Source: Amycolatopsis mongoliensis (lineage in GTDB: Bacteria > Actinomycetota > Actinomycetes > Mycobacteriales > Pseudonocardiaceae). From it: a stretch of 64,000 bases of DNA. A program made the position numbers and the translations under genes. Below are positions 52,375 through 60,525 of this stretch, piece after piece (positions within the stretch are counted from its first letter, which is position 1; every line of letters begins with the position of its first letter). Where the stretch lies: the NCBI RefSeq assembly GCF_030285665.1, contig NZ_CP127295.1, forward strand, positions 3,534,001 through 3,598,000, given 5' to 3'. The notes beneath the pieces were generated by a model that saw only the letters and a program-made list of their open reading frames with translations, was not told the DNA's origin and made no database searches.

Positions 52375-52939
52375 GCGGGCTCCTTGATACGGGCCGGTCG
52401 GTCACCAGGAACCCCGGTGACCGACCACGAACCCCGCACACCGCGCCGCCCCGAACTGCTGTTCGGCCGTGGAGAAAGGCGATGTGCGGGTGTCCCGGTC
52501 GGGACGCACTCGCCACAGCGGGGCCGCCCGCGTCGGCGGCAAGCCCGCCCCTTTCCTGCCCATCCGCCGCCGACGTCGTGATCGGGCGGGCTTCCGCCGA
52601 TGCCAGGCTCCGCTAGAGTGCGTCGGCCCGACCGGAACACCCACACTGCTTTTCTCAGCGCAGTAACACTTTTAAGAATGACTGCTTCAGTTGGCCAGTT
52701 GAGCGGTTGGGTCGGCGACAGAATGCTGCTCTGCACGGGTGGTTCGTGTGCAGTTGGTGGGCATGTCCGCCACAAGGCTTGCGAGCGGCGCAGTGCGCTT
52801 GCTGGGTGGCCGACGGTCTGGCGGACAACGTTTCTAGCCCAGCGCGGTCGCACTCGTGCGGGCTGGATGAACTGCTGATGGCGTACGAGCTTCTGGGAAT
52901 GCGGTGTCAAAGTCCGCAGTCGCCCGTACACTACAGGGC
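52375..52939. repeat. ParB upstream region with hairpin and long imperfect inverted repeat
   Basis: A perfect hairpin, GGTCGGTCACC (52396-52406) with GGTGACCGACC (52416-52426), lies 22 bp before the ParB start. Beyond it the stretch 52472-52524 is related to the reverse complement of 52607-52656 over about 50 bp with small indels, forming a large cruciform-capable structure of about 185 bp. From 52660 onward GC falls and the promoter of the cargo gene follows. A partition site is possible. Confidence 0.5.
52905..52932 (+). promoter_or_regulatory. promoter of the unknown cargo gene, probably leaderless
   Basis: TGTCAA (52905-52910) and TACACT (52927-52932) with a 16-bp spacer. The expected transcription start coincides with the ATG at 52940, so the mRNA should have no leader. 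Confidence 0.5.
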
Positions 52940-54037
52940 ATGAAATCCCCTTCAAGTCACGCCAGCGAGTATGTCGGCCCCATTTGGACGCTGAACGCCC
53001 GAGACAATTTCCTTCTTCGGATGACTCGTAGCTACTTCAACCTAGACTCCACTTCCGTTCGACGTGAGATAGAAGCGGCCCATCGAGAGACAGTCGACCT
53101 CCTCGGACGCAAAGGCGTGAAATATATGGATCTACGAGCAGCCCTCGTCCCAAAGGGCGACGGGGCTGAGGTGGTATTCGTATTCGACTCGGAAGTCGAA
53201 TACGGTCCCGAGCCATTCCGACGTGTACTGCAAATGCTGGACCAGAATCACACCTGTAGCATCCTCGCCGGTGACCTTCTCGGCATCCCCGACGACTTGG
53301 CTCGAGGTTTATTGGAGAATTACGTCAATTGGTTCAGGCGTCCAACACTCCTTCATAGCAGTCAGCTCTACGGTATCTACATCAACAATCTGACGTCGAC
53401 CAGGCTTGATGCACTTCGTCGTTCAGTGGAAAGTATGTCGTGCTACGTCGGATTTAGTGACGTTACTTACAGTACCCCCTTCAAAACCTGGATGTCGATG
53501 ACACTTCCATCCTGCTATGTAAAGCTGCGTAATGTATTCATTGCGGCCCATTCCGACGATTTGTCGGACGAGGAAAACGAAGATGCGCGCGGATGGGTTG
53601 GCGAAGATCGACGATGTGTGAGCATTGCCGATCACTACTTCGAATTGTTTCTCTCGTTCAAAATCGAACGTCAACTTTCAGCAGGAGACCGCGAGGATGT
53701 CTACCTAAGCCTTAATGGCATCAGTGACCATCCATCAGGGCTTTCTGATCTTGATATCGAAATAACGCCGGAGAAGCTTGAATACCTTCAGCGCGAAAAG
53801 GCTGCGTCTCTCGGTCGTGCTGGACTGTTGGAGCTATCGGTTGACGAGGTGCGCGCTCAGATCTCCGGTAGGATGGGATCCAACTACGTATACAACCTCC
53901 GATACCACCTCGAGCGCGGACAGTCATTATTCAACATTATGCTCGAATTTTCTCACGAAGACCAGAGGTTCAAGCTGATGGTCGCACTGGAGTACCTTCC
54001 GTCAATCCGAACCTTGAGGATAATTACGGCCTTCTAG
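52940..54037 (+). CDS. lower-GC cargo protein of unknown function
   Basis: A 365-residue protein with no recognised family. It has a mixed alpha/beta composition, several conserved-looking Trp and Tyr positions (GPIWTLNARDNFLLRMTRSY, SYVKLRNVF-like region near 200) and no signal or membrane segment. GC is clearly lower and codon use more balanced than in flanking genes, which marks recent acquisition. The ATG at 52940 is preferred over the in-frame GTG at 52904 because the -10 box sits between them. It stands alone, rightward, between ParB and the ComM-like gene. A defence or regulatory role would suit such cargo but nothing in the sequence proves it. Confidence 0.65.
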   Translation: MKSPSSHASEYVGPIWTLNARDNFLLRMTRSYFNLDSTSVRREIEAAHRETVDLLGRKGVKYMDLRAALVPKGDGAEVVFVFDSEVEYGPEPFRRVLQMLDQNHTCSILAGDLLGIPDDLARGLLENYVNWFRRPTLLHSSQLYGIYINNLTSTRLDALRRSVESMSCYVGFSDVTYSTPFKTWMSMTLPSCYVKLRNVFIAAHSDDLSDEENEDARGWVGEDRRCVSIADHYFELFLSFKIERQLSAGDREDVYLSLNGISDHPSGLSDLDIEITPEKLEYLQREKAASLGRAGLLELSVDEVRAQISGRMGSNYVYNLRYHLERGQSLFNIMLEFSHEDQRFKLMVALEYLPSIRTLRIITAF

Positions 54038-54260
54038 GTTGCGAATGTGTGTTATCAAAATGTCCATTGGTCAAATTCTTCCAAGTGGACAGCCGAAGTG
54101 TGCAGTCATATACGAGCCATATGCAGATGGCGACGGCCGGTCAACTGTCGTGCTCAACGGCCAACCATCGCGAAAAGTCACAACTTTCTTCATCCCTCTG
54201 CCCAGGCCGCAGCAGCGGGCTTATCGCTAAAGTCCTTTCCTGGTCATCTCTCACTTCAGC

Positions 54261-55757
54261 TCACCTTGGAGCCGGATTCCGCAGTAGGCCCAGCATTCCG
54301 CTGCGGTGGGAGAGCGTCAGCCAGATGTCGGCGATGTCCGGGTGCGCGCGGCCGTCCAGGTCGGCACGTGTCCAGGCCAGCCGAAGGCACCGCGCAGCGG
54401 TGCGGGGAGTAATCCGGCCTTGTCGGATCGCGTCGTCCAACTCGCCCACGGCGTTGGCGGGGAGGCCGGCGACGGCTTTCGTGTAGTCGATCTCGGCGCC
54501 GGGTTCCGGTGCGGCACCCCACCGGTAGCGCGCGCGTTCCCGCGCTCGGGCGACGCTGTCTCGTAGCGACTCCAGGGACGGTAGCGACGGATCGGGCTCG
54601 GCGACGGTGACCTCCCGCAGGAACAGGTCGACGCGGTCGAGCAACCACTGCGGGATCCGGGCGAGGTAGCGCGCACGCTGCGCCGGGGTGCAGCGGCAGT
54701 TCTTGGTCCGGACACTGCCGCAGAGGCAGTCGCGGGCGGTGAACACCATGCGCGCTCCGGCCGGGCGGGCTTCGGCGCCCGCCGCGGCGGTGATGCCGAT
54801 CACGCCGTTCTCCAGCGCCGGACGCAGGACCTCGACGATGCGGGTAGAGAGGCCGGGGAGGTCCTCGACGGTCAGGACACCGCGGTGGGCCAGCGTCAGC
54901 AGTCCCGGGCGACTGAGGGATCCGGCTACCGCGGCGATCGTGTCGTCGGGCAGCAGGGGAACTCCGGGCGGCCGGTGGTGCTCGCTGCGGTCAGGGGCAG
55001 GTTCGTCGGCCAGGAAGTGCCACGTACTGACCTCGAGTGCCTCGGTGTCGGTGAGGTCGGCCATTAGCGCCCGGATCAACCGTGGCAACAGGAGGACCGG
55101 GGTGCCGGGAGCCGCGACGTGCAGGGTGTGGTGACCGCCGGCCGCGGCGACTGCGGCGGCTCGGACCGCCGTGGGCGTCAGTCGGGCCCAGGCTTCGGGA
55201 GCCCACGACGTGGTAGGCGATGCTCCGTCGCCCGATTCGGGCCGCGGGGCCGGAGTGGGTCCGCCGCGCAGCCAGCTGACCAGCTCATCCAGGCAGGCGA
55301 CAGGAACGATGGTGAGGCCCGGGACGAGACCGGCCTCGGCGGCGTTCGCGGCAGGCACGACCAGGTGGGTGAAGCCGCCCTCGGCGGCCGCGATCGCCCG
55401 CGTCCGTACATCGGGGAGCGGGCGGACGGTGCCGTCGAGACCGAGTTCGCCGATCAGCGCCGTCGCGGTGAGCCGCCGCGCCGGCACGGCCTTGGTGACC
55501 AGCAGCGCCGCGGTCGCGGCGGCGAGATCGACGTCGGAGCGCGGGTGCGTGGTGGAGGCGGTCAGGTGCACGACGCCCTCGGGCCACGACAGGCTGCTGT
55601 TGCGGATGGCCGCGCGGACCCGGTCGCGGGTCTCGCGCGAGACCGGGTTGAGGCCGTGCACGCGCAGCCCGGTGTCGCCGACGCCGAAGTTGGCGCGGAT
55701 GTCGACGATCCGGGCCTGGGAGCCGTCGAGGGTGATCACGCGGGTACGAGCTTCCAT
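54261..55757 (-). CDS. ComM/YifB-like Mg-chelatase-type protein with lost Walker motifs
   Basis: A 498-residue protein laid out like ComM. An N-terminal Lon-protease-like domain (DIRANFGVGDTGLRVHGL, LTASTTHPRSDVDLAAATAA, LIGELGLDGTVRPL), a chelatase AAA domain and the zinc-type CLCGSVRTKNCRCTPAQRA near 365 are all recognisable. In ComM the AAA domain has a Walker A (GPPGxGKT) and Walker B (LDE). Here the corresponding sites read AAPGTPVLLL and TVEDLPG, so nucleotide binding and hydrolysis are probably lost. ComM normally promotes branch migration in transformation. This version may be a regulatory or structural relative. Start ATG 55757 follows GGAAGGACG. DprA is encoded 4 kb upstream. Confidence 0.8.
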   Translation of the reverse strand: MEARTRVITLDGSQARIVDIRANFGVGDTGLRVHGLNPVSRETRDRVRAAIRNSSLSWPEGVVHLTASTTHPRSDVDLAAATAALLVTKAVPARRLTATALIGELGLDGTVRPLPDVRTRAIAAAEGGFTHLVVPAANAAEAGLVPGLTIVPVACLDELVSWLRGGPTPAPRPESGDGASPTTSWAPEAWARLTPTAVRAAAVAAAGGHHTLHVAAPGTPVLLLPRLIRALMADLTDTEALEVSTWHFLADEPAPDRSEHHRPPGVPLLPDDTIAAVAGSLSRPGLLTLAHRGVLTVEDLPGLSTRIVEVLRPALENGVIGITAAAGAEARPAGARMVFTARDCLCGSVRTKNCRCTPAQRARYLARIPQWLLDRVDLFLREVTVAEPDPSLPSLESLRDSVARARERARYRWGAAPEPGAEIDYTKAVAGLPANAVGELDDAIRQGRITPRTAARCLRLAWTRADLDGRAHPDIADIWLTLSHRSGMLGLLRNPAPR

Positions 55758-55853
55758 GGCATCGTCCTTCCGGGGAGGAGAAAGGAACTCCGGCGCCCGA
55801 GAGGGGCTCCGGAGGCGGGGTTGTTCATCGCCGCGCAACAGCGGCGCCGAAGG

Positions 55854-56150
55854 TCAGCGGCAGGAATCGGGTGAGACGGGCGCGGTGCGGTCGGCGGCGG
55901 CGCGTTCACCGACGAGTGCGGCGAGGGCGAGCGCGTTCTCGACGGTGGCGTCGATGCTGAACCGCACCCGGCGCTGGCGGCCACGCCAGAACGGCTGCAG
56001 CACCTGCGCGGTCGCGAACAACGGCTGACCGTAGGCACCGACCGACACGGTGCTCGCCCCGGCCGTCGGGGCCGTGCCGAAGGCCGCCCCGATCGCGGCG
56101 AGAACGAGGGGGATCAGCCATACAGCCAGGTCATCGACGTGGCCAGGCAC
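55854..56150 (-). CDS. small membrane protein
   Basis: A 98-residue protein with one N-terminal helix (LAVWLIPLVLAAIGAAFG) and a basic cytoplasmic part with QPFWRGRQRRVRF. The GTG start at 56150 lies inside the end of the upstream 78-residue gene (37-bp overlap), so it is probably coupled to it. It precedes the ComM-like gene. No family recognised. Confidence 0.55.
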   Translation of the reverse strand: MPGHVDDLAVWLIPLVLAAIGAAFGTAPTAGASTVSVGAYGQPLFATAQVLQPFWRGRQRRVRFSIDATVENALALAALVGERAAADRTAPVSPDSCR

Positions 56151-56350
56151 TCGGCGGCGGTCCCCGCGTCGGCGGCCGACAGCAGTGCCGCGCCCCGCAC
56201 GACGATCGCGGCGTCCGTCGGGTCCCTGGTGAGTAGTTCGCCGATCACGGTTTCGGCGTCGGCGCCGACATCGGCAGGATCGATGACAAGCGGCAGGGCA
56301 GGATCATCGAGGTAGGTCGCCAGGGTGGCCGGGTGAGTGGGATCGGTCAT
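56114..56350 (-). CDS. small hypothetical protein
   Basis: A 78-residue acidic protein (TYLDDPALPLVIDPADVGAD, then ETVIGELLTRDPTDAAIVV). GGAGG precedes the ATG. The ATG overlaps the stop of the LuxR-type gene (ATGA), so the three genes 56685 to 55854 form one unit. The pattern (short beta-alpha with acidic N-terminus) resembles small DUF-type plasmid proteins, but I cannot name a family. Confidence 0.6.
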   Translation of the reverse strand: MTDPTHPATLATYLDDPALPLVIDPADVGADAETVIGELLTRDPTDAAIVVRGAALLSAADAGTAAECLATSMTWLYG

Positions 56351-56685
56351 ACCCGTCCTCCGTGCGCGGGCCGACGCGCGGCGGAGCAGTTGACGGCCGT
56401 CGGTACGGTGCCGTGTCGGCACGATGATAGCGAGATTCCGGCCGATATCGGTTGTGCCAGCGGCAGGTGCGGGAGCCGGCAATGGAAGATGCCGGTGTCG
56501 TAGGCGACGGCGACGGCGTGCGCGCGATTACGGGCATTCAACTTGGCGAAGATGTTCTTCATGTGGGTGCGGATGGTTTCGGGTGAGCGGAACTGCTTCC
56601 CTGCGATCTGGATGTTGCTCAGACCGCGCGCAACATCGCAGAGGACGTCCCGTTCGATGGCAGTTAGCTCGGTCGCACGTGGCAC
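56347..56685 (-). CDS. LuxR-type HTH mini-regulator
   Basis: A 112-residue DNA-binding protein consisting only of a LuxR-type helix-turn-helix (LTAIERDVLCDVARGLSNIQ through TIRTHMKNIFAKLNARNRAH) and a Cys-containing tail. The receiver or sensor domain is absent, as in GerE-like single-domain regulators. The GTG at 56685 is chosen because GGAGG is well spaced upstream; the longer frame would add a low-complexity stretch. It is the first gene of a three-gene unit and probably regulates itself or the ComM-like gene. Confidence 0.75.
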   Translation of the reverse strand: MPRATELTAIERDVLCDVARGLSNIQIAGKQFRSPETIRTHMKNIFAKLNARNRAHAVAVAYDTGIFHCRLPHLPLAQPISAGISLSSCRHGTVPTAVNCSAARRPAHGGRV

Positions 56686-56998
56686 GGTCGGACCTCCGAC
56701 AACGTTCGACGAGACGCGCAAGAGGAGACTGGCCGGGACAGCGCGGCGCGTGCGCTGACCCGGCCAGCCCCGAACCGGGACTCGGCTCGCCCGGGGAAAG
56801 GCGTGCCGACTCGGGGATTCCCGGTTCATTCAGGTGGCCTCGCAGGGGTGGCGTGTGGACGACACCGGTCACCCAGGTCCCGTCGTGGCACCGGTCAAGG
56901 CCCTGGTCTTGCGGTCGGGGCGTTTGATGTTCTGCGGTGGGCCTTGACCGGTGTCGCGGGACCTGGTCGCGTGATCGAGGCCGCGCGACACCGCGAGG
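56686..56998. repeat. intergenic region with long bipartite inverted repeat
   Basis: No gene. Arms CCAGGTCCCG plus CACCGGTCAAGGCCC (56873-56903) pair with GGGCCTTGACCGGTG plus CGGGACCTGG (56939-56966); the bulges are 6 and 3 nt. The bipartite stem of 25 paired bases is one of the strongest hairpins in the array. Confidence 0.65.
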
Positions 56999-57283
56999 TC
57001 ATGGGTGGCCGGGAGCCACGGCATCGGTCCAGGGCTCGTGATCGGAATCGGCTATCCACGTGATGAGGGCGTGGCCGGGCTGCTCGTCAACGGGCAGGTC
57101 GAGATGCAGGGCGGATTCGGTGAGGGCACGGGGCTCGTGGCGGTCGACCAGACAGGCAGTGACGCGACAGACGGTGCCGACGGCGCGGCCGTCGAGACGC
57201 AACGGCCAAACATGATCGAACGGGTAAGTGGCACGGAGCGATGCGTGCGCGGGCGGTGGTCGGGGTAGTGGTAAGCGGCCCAC
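56999..57283 (-). CDS. small hypothetical protein
   Basis: A 94-residue frame with GTG start at 57283. The sequence PFDHVWPLRLDGRAVGTVCR, then ALHLDLPVDEQPGHALITWI, appears to form a small beta-rich domain. No ribosome site is clear and the start is close to the divergent HNH gene. It is accepted because the frame is compositionally protein-like and opposed to the other frames. Confidence 0.4.
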   Translation of the reverse strand: MGRLPLPRPPPAHASLRATYPFDHVWPLRLDGRAVGTVCRVTACLVDRHEPRALTESALHLDLPVDEQPGHALITWIADSDHEPWTDAVAPGHP

Positions 57284-57294
57284 CAGTTCAGCGC

Positions 57295-57300
57295 TAACAT
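57295..57300 (+). promoter_or_regulatory. -10-like box directly before the HNH gene
   Basis: TAACAT at 57295-57300 is followed 7 bp later by the ATG, so transcription should begin at or next to the start codon and give a leaderless mRNA. No clear -35 box. Confidence 0.4.
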
Positions 57301-57306
57301 GTGTAA

Positions 57307-58173
57307 ATGGCTCAGGTCGAGATTTGCGCCGTCTGTGGAAACAATCCGGCGACAGGGCAAGGTGAGCACGTTTGGCCACAGTGGTTCCTCAAAGCAATGG
57401 ACGCGCTAGGCCCACCAAAGAAGCCGTGGGCGGTCAACTCGATCCCAGTTGTAAATAAGCGTGGTGTGCCAATCCATCATTCTCAGCGGCAGCGCGTGCT
57501 CTTGCCGGTTTGCAGAACTTGCAACGGTGAGCTTAACAAGCGCTTCGAAATGCCAGCAAGAGAAGTTGTCAAAGAACTCGCGACCAATGGCTGGTCGGGC
57601 GAATTTAATCAAGCCGAGTGGCACTCGGTTGGGATGTGGTGGGCAAAGGTGCTGTTGATGCTCGGTCATCCCAAGGCGAGGCTGGGTGACAGGCGTCTGA
57701 ACGATATTGCTATTCGTTTCGACAATCCTCCGCATGATTATCGCTGGATGGTCGATGGCAGTTCTCCTCCTGTCGACCTATCACTGTGGGTTTTCAGAGG
57801 TGCCATCGAAGATTCTGAATCAGAATTCACGATGGTGCTTCCTGATTCGGTGGCGATGCGCAGTGGGTCCACTGCTCTATGTCATGAATTATCACTCGTC
57901 ACAGAAGGTCTATGTGTAACGGTTGTTTCACATCCGGGGGTTTCTATCGACCATCCGCTCGTAAATCGCCAGGACGCGTGGGAACTGCTCCATAACCCTC
58001 CTCAACGTGGAGATCTCTCGAAGTTGAGGTCTCTGCCTGGGAAAGCGGTATCGTGGATGCGCGGAGAAAAGGTGCCCGAGGGGCACAGTGTTGGACCAGA
58101 TCAATTCTCGCGACTGACGGCGATGATCGGGTACGAATCCGATGACGTCCTACCCGAACCCGAAGGCATTTAG
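57307..58173 (+). CDS. HNH-type endonuclease-like protein
   Basis: A 288-residue protein. The N-terminal 80 residues hold an HNH-like fold: CAVCG (Cys7, Cys10), GEHVWPQWFLK with Glu20-His21, and CRTCNGELNKRFE (Cys69, Cys72, Asn73, Asn77), as in the EH-type HNH proteins of defence loci. The C-terminal 200 residues have no recognised motif and might choose the target. GC and codon use are lower than in neighbours, and the gene is alone and rightward inside a leftward array, so it is recent cargo. It could cut invading DNA. The exact catalytic residues cannot be confirmed by eye. Confidence 0.7.
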   Translation: MAQVEICAVCGNNPATGQGEHVWPQWFLKAMDALGPPKKPWAVNSIPVVNKRGVPIHHSQRQRVLLPVCRTCNGELNKRFEMPAREVVKELATNGWSGEFNQAEWHSVGMWWAKVLLMLGHPKARLGDRRLNDIAIRFDNPPHDYRWMVDGSSPPVDLSLWVFRGAIEDSESEFTMVLPDSVAMRSGSTALCHELSLVTEGLCVTVVSHPGVSIDHPLVNRQDAWELLHNPPQRGDLSKLRSLPGKAVSWMRGEKVPEGHSVGPDQFSRLTAMIGYESDDVLPEPEGI

Positions 58174-58360
58174 CGCAGCAAGCGGAAGGTGTAAGCGATC
58201 CGTCGTCCAGACGAGATTGTAGTGAGTGGATCCGGGGTCGATTGGGTCGCGGCGGCAGCGATGTACGACGTGATCTGCTCTGGGCAGCACGCCGAGGCGT
58301 CCCGAGCGGTGATACGACGTCCGAGACGCTGCAGCCGCGACGAAGTATTGATGACGTGGG

Positions 58361-59341
58361 CTACCAGCGTGTCGCGCCGACCCGGCCGGCGGTCTCGTCT
58401 AGCTCGTGCTCGACGACCTCGGCGCTGGCGTGCTGCTGGAACAGCAATCCGACGGTCGCGGCGCCCGGCGCACCGTGCGCGTGGGCTAGAGCGCAGGCGG
58501 CGAGATGGCGGTCGCCCCGGCGGACGGCGCTGGCCGCGATCAAGGTGGCCAGCCGGGCCCGAGCCGCAGCGTCGGTACTGCCGCGGTAGAGGGCCATCCA
58601 CAACTGCTCGATTCGCTGCGGGTCGAGCGTGTTCGGTGGAAGGAGCGCCGGTCCGTAGGTGGCGTTGTCGGCTAGCGCGGTCGTGACGGCGAAGGCCGCG
58701 ACGTCGTCGACGAGTTCGCCGCGACCAGCTTGGACGGTGGCGTGGGTGACGATCCGGTTGGCCTCGTTACCGCGACGAACTAGGAACGGCACGATCCGGC
58801 GGGCGAACCGGCCAAGGTCGGCCGGCAAGGTCTCCCCGGATTCGGTGAAGGGCAGGCCCCAGGTCGGGGTCGGGGCATCGCCGCCCAGCTGTACCGGGGC
58901 GGCGAAATCGAGGTCGGCGCCTGGCGTGATCACGGTGCCGAGGTGGGTGGGGCGGCGATAGTCGCGCCAGGGAGCGCCGGGGCGGGTGTGCGGGGCCCAG
59001 TAGCGGCCGATGACGGTGTGCCCGGCAGGCCGCAGGTCGGCCTCGAGCGCGGCGATCGCGGCCCGCAGCGGCAGCCAGTGCCGGGAGTGGTTCTCGGCGA
59101 TCACGATGACGACCAGGTCGGTGTCACGGTCGGCTGGCAGCGCCGCGAGCACGTGCCCGGCGATCTCGGTGGTGGTCATGCGCCGCGCCAGGCTAACCGG
59201 GAAGGCCGCGCCGGTTGGCGACGTCAGCCGCCGCGGGGTTGGGCTGTCCGCGTGGGAGGGCAGAGCTATGACGTGCAGGGTGCCGGCACAGGTGTCGGGC
59301 AGGGATCCGATCAGTTCACCGGGGGTCAGGTACGCGGTCAC
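58361..59341 (-). CDS. DUF4192 family paralogue
   Basis: A 326-residue protein built like the DUF4192 protein at 44248 but clearly diverged. It opens with YLTPGELIGSLPDTCAGTLH, followed by DTDLVVIVIAENHSRHWLPL and GHTVIGRYWAP, and has the late helical part RRGDRHLAACALAHAHGAPG. The GTG at 59341 is preceded by GGAG. It is the next gene after dprA, with a strong hairpin between. Function unknown. Confidence 0.75.
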   Translation of the reverse strand: MTAYLTPGELIGSLPDTCAGTLHVIALPSHADSPTPRRLTSPTGAAFPVSLARRMTTTEIAGHVLAALPADRDTDLVVIVIAENHSRHWLPLRAAIAALEADLRPAGHTVIGRYWAPHTRPGAPWRDYRRPTHLGTVITPGADLDFAAPVQLGGDAPTPTWGLPFTESGETLPADLGRFARRIVPFLVRRGNEANRIVTHATVQAGRGELVDDVAAFAVTTALADNATYGPALLPPNTLDPQRIEQLWMALYRGSTDAAARARLATLIAASAVRRGDRHLAACALAHAHGAPGAATVGLLFQQHASAEVVEHELDETAGRVGATRW

Positions 59342-59385
59342 GGTCGGCGCTCCTCGGCTCGGCCTCCCCGGCGTGCGGGCTGGGG

Positions 59386-59425
59386 AGGCGGTGGCGGCCC
59401 ACGAAGGTGTGAGCCGCCACCGCCT
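59386..59425. terminator. hairpin between dprA and the DUF4192 paralogue
   Basis: Perfect 13-bp arms (59386-59398 and 59413-59425) with a 14-nt loop, about 85 bp after the dprA stop and 45 bp before the next start. Confidence 0.65.
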
Positions 59426-59508
59426 TGAGCGCGCGTCCGACGGCGGCCCCTCACGCTGCGCGAGGTCATCGGGCCTGCGTGAGGCGCGGGCCGTCGTCGG
59501 GGCGTGCG

Positions 59509-60486
59509 CTAGCGTCGATCGGTCTCGTCCACCGGGATGGCCGCCTCGGGTTCGGCGTCCACCTCGTCCTCGGGCTGCTCGATCACCGCGATGACGTCGT
59601 CGGCCGAGGTGACCAGACGGGCCGTGCCGTCTTGGATCAGCCGGTGGCACCCGGCGGACGCGGTGGAAGACAGCGGACCCGGGATGGCCAGGACGGGTCG
59701 ACCGAGCCTGTCGGCCACGCGCGCGGCGTGCCGGGCACCACTGCGCTGGCCGGCCTCGACCACGACCGTCGCCCGGGTGAACGCGCCCAGAAGCCGGTGG
59801 CGCAGAAGAAACCGGTGCCGCGCAGGCGGCACGCCCGGCGGGTATTCGGAGACGACCGCGCCGGAGGTGGCGATCCGCTTCAGCAGGCCTACGTGTCCGG
59901 CCGGGTAGCCGCAGTCGATTCCGCATGCCAGAAGGGCGACGGTGCAGGCTCGGCGATCCGTGGCCAGCGCTCCGCGGTGGGCGGCGCTGTCGATGCCGTA
60001 GGCGGCGCCGCTCCACACCGTGACATTCCGAGACGCCAGCGTGTAGGCGAACTCGGCGGCGTGGTGCTCGCCGTACTCGGTGGCGGCCCGTGCTCCCATG
60101 ACCGCGACCGACCGCGCGGACGCCAGCTCGTCCAGCCGTGGCTCGCCCTGGATCCAGAGGCCCAGAGGTGGCCCACCGAGGGTGGCGTCGTCGGCGGCCA
60201 GCGTGCTCAGGCCGCCGACGACGCCGGCCGGCCACTCGTCATCTTCGGGGATGACGAAGCGGGCGCCAAGCTCTGCGGCGGTACGCAGGGCGGCGTCGGC
60301 GCGCATCCAGTCAACGTCGAGTCGGGTTTCGGTGAGAACGTCGGTCGGGGCGGTGCGTTCGGAGACGTGGTGGGCGGCGTCGACGGGCCCGACCTCGGCG
60401 ACGTAGCGGGCGAGGAACGGGTTGGCGGGTTCGGCGGCGTGCTGGAGGAACGCACGGGCACGCCGCGCGTCGGTGGAACAGGACAT
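59509..60486 (-). CDS. dprA: DNA-processing protein DprA
   Basis: A 325-residue Rossmann-fold protein that loads RecA on incoming single-stranded DNA. DprA motifs are present: SVAVMGARAATEYGEHHAAE (about 127-146), VWSGAAYGIDSAAHRGAL, VALLACGIDCGYPAGH, LRHRLLGAFTRATVVVEAG and RSGARHAARVADRLGRPVLA. The C-terminal winged helix of some DprA proteins is absent. The ATG at 60486 follows AAGGAG. Chromosomal dprA usually adjoins comM; here both lie in the accessory array separated by cargo and a DUF4192 gene. An element-borne copy could protect transferred strands in the recipient. Confidence 0.9.
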   Translation of the reverse strand: MSCSTDARRARAFLQHAAEPANPFLARYVAEVGPVDAAHHVSERTAPTDVLTETRLDVDWMRADAALRTAAELGARFVIPEDDEWPAGVVGGLSTLAADDATLGGPPLGLWIQGEPRLDELASARSVAVMGARAATEYGEHHAAEFAYTLASRNVTVWSGAAYGIDSAAHRGALATDRRACTVALLACGIDCGYPAGHVGLLKRIATSGAVVSEYPPGVPPARHRFLLRHRLLGAFTRATVVVEAGQRSGARHAARVADRLGRPVLAIPGPLSSTASAGCHRLIQDGTARLVTSADDVIAVIEQPEDEVDAEPEAAIPVDETDRR

Positions 60487-60525
60487 GAAGACTCCTTCAT
60501 GGGGAGCTGAACGGGCGGCCGGCGA

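Noticed and set aside
53778..54260. Small rightward frames after the unknown cargo gene
   Set aside because: They lie in alternative frames of the cargo gene or in the spacer, have no ribosome site and no motif.
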